64,000 nt of DNA from Bilabrum cf. latius. Lineage: Eukaryota > Bigyra: Bicosoecida > Bigyra > Bicosoecida. Shown piece by piece: positions 61,601 to 64,000 of this stretch. The notes below the pieces were generated by a model that saw only the letters and a list, made by a program, of their open reading frames with translations, had not been told where the DNA came from and did no database searches. The translations under genes and the position numbers were made by a program. The DNA lies in assembly GCA_965178125.1 (NCBI GenBank), contig OZ237762.1:558001-622000 (forward strand). Reading direction: 5' to 3'. The stretch's first letter is position 1. The number at the start of each line of letters is the position of its first letter.

Positions 61601-64000
61601 CACCGCCGGGCAGGGGCAGGTGACTAGACTCGCCAAAGATCTCGCCCAGCCACCCAGCGTCCTCCTTCACGTACTCCTGCTTGTATCGCTGCCCACGGAA
61701 GTACACGACGCCTTCCCGCAGCACCGGCTGGCCCCAGTAGAACACGTCAGCCGATGCCTCCCCCTGGTCCTCAAGAGGGTTGCTCGTGTCCACAGGCACA
61801 TCGCCGATGGGCAGCGGGGGATCCACACCAGGGGTCCAGCCCTCGCCCTCCCGTGCAATGTGAGTAGAGGGCACGAGCTCAAGGATAGACTCGTTCCTGA
61901 AATCCTCGTTAACGATCCCTGCGGCTGTGTTCGAGTTCTGCAGCACAGGCCTGGGCACCTCTACTGGAGGCCTGAGGGCCGCCCCTGACAGGATGGCTCC
62001 CTTGGGCGGTGGCAGCGCTTGCGGCTTCATCTTGTATCCCGCCGTCCATGCGGAAATCGTCATCCTGTGCACCTGGTGCCGGATTTCGTACCTAGTCCGG
62101 TACTGGGACGTGTCGATCAATGCACACAGGGGCGTGTCGCTGCCGAAAATGCTCTAGAAGCGGGTGTGGGTAGACACCGAGCTGGGCATGGGGAACATGG
62201 ACCTGCCCTGGACATACACCTCTGCTGTTTGCACGTTGAGCTCCATGCCTGACTTGCTGTCGCGGTAGAACCCTGCCGCCTCGCTTTCCTCTGCCTGCTG
62301 CTCAAGGTTGCGCTTGCGGGCTTCGTCCATCTCGCGCATGTCGTCCAAGTTCGCCCCCAGCCACTTGCGGGCAGCGTCCTCGTCGTTGTTGCACTTGGCC
62401 AGGGCGCGCTTGCACCACCTCAGCTGTGCCTTGGGCTTGCCGTCTTCTCCGGTGCCGAACGACTCAACCAGGACATTCGCAGTCTGCTCGGAGACTTCGG
62501 CAGTCACCGTGCACTTGTATCCCCAGCGCTGTTGTGCGTTGATCTTGGTTACACGCAGCTGGTTGCGAGACCTGATTTCCGTCACAACGACCAAATGGTC
62601 TGCCGGAATTACAAGAGGAGGGCTCCCGTTCATCCCGGGGAAATTCATTTCGCTTCCCCCAACGCCGTTGTATCCCTTACTGGAGCCCCATGTCTCATCC
62701 AAGGTCTCATCCTTGTAGAACTTGATGAAATCATTCCAAGTGAGTGCTGAGCGGGAGTCGAACGAGATCGTGATGCTCTTTGCCCCCGGAAACCGAATCG
62801 TTTCACATGAGGACGTGTTAAGCGCCACGGGGTGCTGCGACTCTAGCGTCCGTTCGCACACCATATCATCCTTCTGTGCGGGCCTCCACTTGCCAATGGC
62901 CGTGGAATCCTGCCGCAGTGCAATGGCGGCGATAGAGGACAAGCAGGCCAGGCGCTCTGTCAACGGGGCCAGAGAGATGGCACGCATGGCGCTTTGCCTA
63001 GCGCGGAGCATCGCACTGAACACATCCTGCCCCGGAACTCGCAGTGTCTTTCCGTCGGACGTGTGCGCGTTCTCACTGGCTCCGCTGTGGCGCCACATTC
63101 TACCTCTGCGGCGCCCAAAACGGTCCTTGGGCACATCGCTCTGCGACAGCCATGACCGGACCAAAGCAGCCGAGCCCATGATGACTTTTGCATCCTCTAG
63201 GGTCATGTGCCCATCGCTGCTACTAACTCCGGCAGCAGCCTCGATCGCCAGCATGAGGTGGGCATGAAGCCGCAGCAGCGTCTCAATCTTGAGCCGCTCT
63301 TTCTCAGCCTTCTTGTTGTCTTCGTCATTGTTGTTGTTCTGCTTGTTCTCCTCTTCTTCTTCATCTTCCTCCTCCGCAACAGCCTTCTTCTTCTCTAGCT
63401 GTGCGAGCATCCCCTGTAGCTTTGCTCTCGCGGTGCCCTGCAGAAAGAGAGCCGCACGCTCCATGGCCCTCTTGCCAGCTTGCTGCGCGAGGGTCGATGT
63501 GAATGCACTGCACTGGTCCACATCTTTGAGGAACGAAAGCACCTTGCTGATGGCACCTGTCAGGAACAGGAACGTGGAGCTGAACCCACCAGTGGGTTGG
63601 TCCGTGCACATCCGCACTACCTCGTGCGCCATGGCCAGCAGCGGGTCAACCACCCCGCCAGGAGCCACCCTCAGCTCGTTCACCAGGAAGCTCTGCCTCG
63701 CGCCCAGCACATCACGCTCAACCGGGCCCTGCAGAGGAACACGCTCGATCAGCTCCAGCGAGGGAAGCTCCGGTTCATCTTCCGCCTTTTTCTTCTCAGC
63801 ATCGGCGCCACTTCCACCCTTGATCGTGGTCATCTTCGTCACGACAAGAGATCCGTCTTCTGCTTCCACGATATCGATGTCACCGTCCTCGTCATCATCA
63901 GCGTCACCCTCCTGAGGCCCTGCCTCTGCCTCTGCCTTCCTCTTTGCCTTCTCCTCGCGCCTCTGTCTGGCCGACACGTCTGCATCCACGGCATGGGCGA
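46554..64000 (-). CDS. Giant DUF3638/DUF3645-family protein (copy 2), 5' end outside window
   Basis: One frame is open from the window edge to TGA at 46554-46556, with 26 in-frame TAG codons and no TAA or TGA. It covers the part equivalent to copy 1 residues from about 1118 to the end: UBA-like segment, P-loop/DEVD DUF3638 core, DUF3645-like segment, coiled coil, EF-hand and three SPRY-like modules. Versus copy 1, the ATPase-like core is almost unchanged, while sections such as 58520-59500, 56945-58015 and 48270-48850 are rewritten yet keep frame and family motifs. For instance CETIRFPGAKSITISFD replaces ATEIVRFPGAKSITVSFD in the CUB-like module. Both copies staying open argues that both are functional. 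The C terminus ends with a different short tail. Confidence 0.85.
46636..64000 (-). repeat. Giant inverted repeat, right arm (continues past the window)
   Basis: Reverse-complement partner of 29005-46132. It is slightly longer because several diverged blocks differ in length, for example the acidic insert at 63780-63918. The outer end is not visible. Confidence 0.92.

Noticed and set aside
29005-64000. The inverted repeat as a simple haplotype misassembly
   Set aside because: Considered seriously. Diverged blocks with different lengths and different C-terminal tails do not fit two alleles of one gene, but only long reads can exclude it.
1476-64000. TAG as a recoding signal (selenocysteine- or pyrrolysine-like) or programmed readthrough
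   Set aside because: There are too many sites in unrelated genes, no consistent downstream structure was seen, and the CAG exchanges fit plain Gln decoding.
1-64000. tRNA, rRNA or CRISPR features
   Set aside because: I saw no convincing tRNA arms (including a CUA suppressor), rRNA sequence or regularly spaced short repeats.

Overview
This is nuclear DNA from a microbial eukaryote, probably a protist or alga. It has GT-AG introns, multidomain signalling proteins, a BtaA-BtaB fusion for betaine lipid synthesis, ubiquitin-conjugating enzymes, a retroelement endonuclease fragment and giant DUF3638/DUF3645-type proteins. I cannot name the species. The central fact for reading the window is that TAG is a sense codon here, most likely glutamine. 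Six confident genes together carry about 70 in-frame TAG codons and no in-frame TAA or TGA, and every recognisable gene end is TAA or TGA. Three places where near-identical gene copies differ as TAG against CAG point to Gln. Under the standard code each of these genes falls into false fragments.

Layout. 1-1475: no gene recognised. 1476-6603 (-): a PH / TKL-like kinase / CBS-like protein. 6724-10709 (+): a secreted-type periplasmic-binding (ANF-receptor-like) domain fused to a CPA1 Na+/H+ exchanger; it diverges from the kinase gene across about 120 bp. 10835-12043 (-): a single-TM ankyrin protein. 12288-12847 (-): E2 enzyme copy A. 13238-13867 (-): a small secreted cysteine-containing protein. 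13.9-21.7 kb is gene-poor and repeat-rich. It holds a decayed acyl-CoA dehydrogenase between inverted GTACGGCG repeats, a hairpin repeat, GC-rich satellite-like blocks and a 5'-truncated retrotransposon endonuclease. 21675-22241 (-): E2 copy B. 22616-24831 (+): the betaine lipid synthase, with one intron.

25.6-64 kb is a giant inverted duplication. Giant gene 1 (25653-46220, +, about 6855 codons, no intron needed) faces giant gene 2 (46554 to beyond 64000, -) tail to tail across a spacer of about 0.5 kb. The arms (29005-46132 and 46636-64000) are almost identical over long stretches, but at least 15 sharply bounded blocks differ strongly in both DNA and protein. This pattern suggests gene conversion or cassette exchange within a larger family. 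The proteins carry a UBA-like segment, a P-loop/DEVD ATPase-like DUF3638 core, a DUF3645-like segment, an EF-hand and three SPRY-like modules, which fits a role in ubiquitin-linked biology (inference from family).
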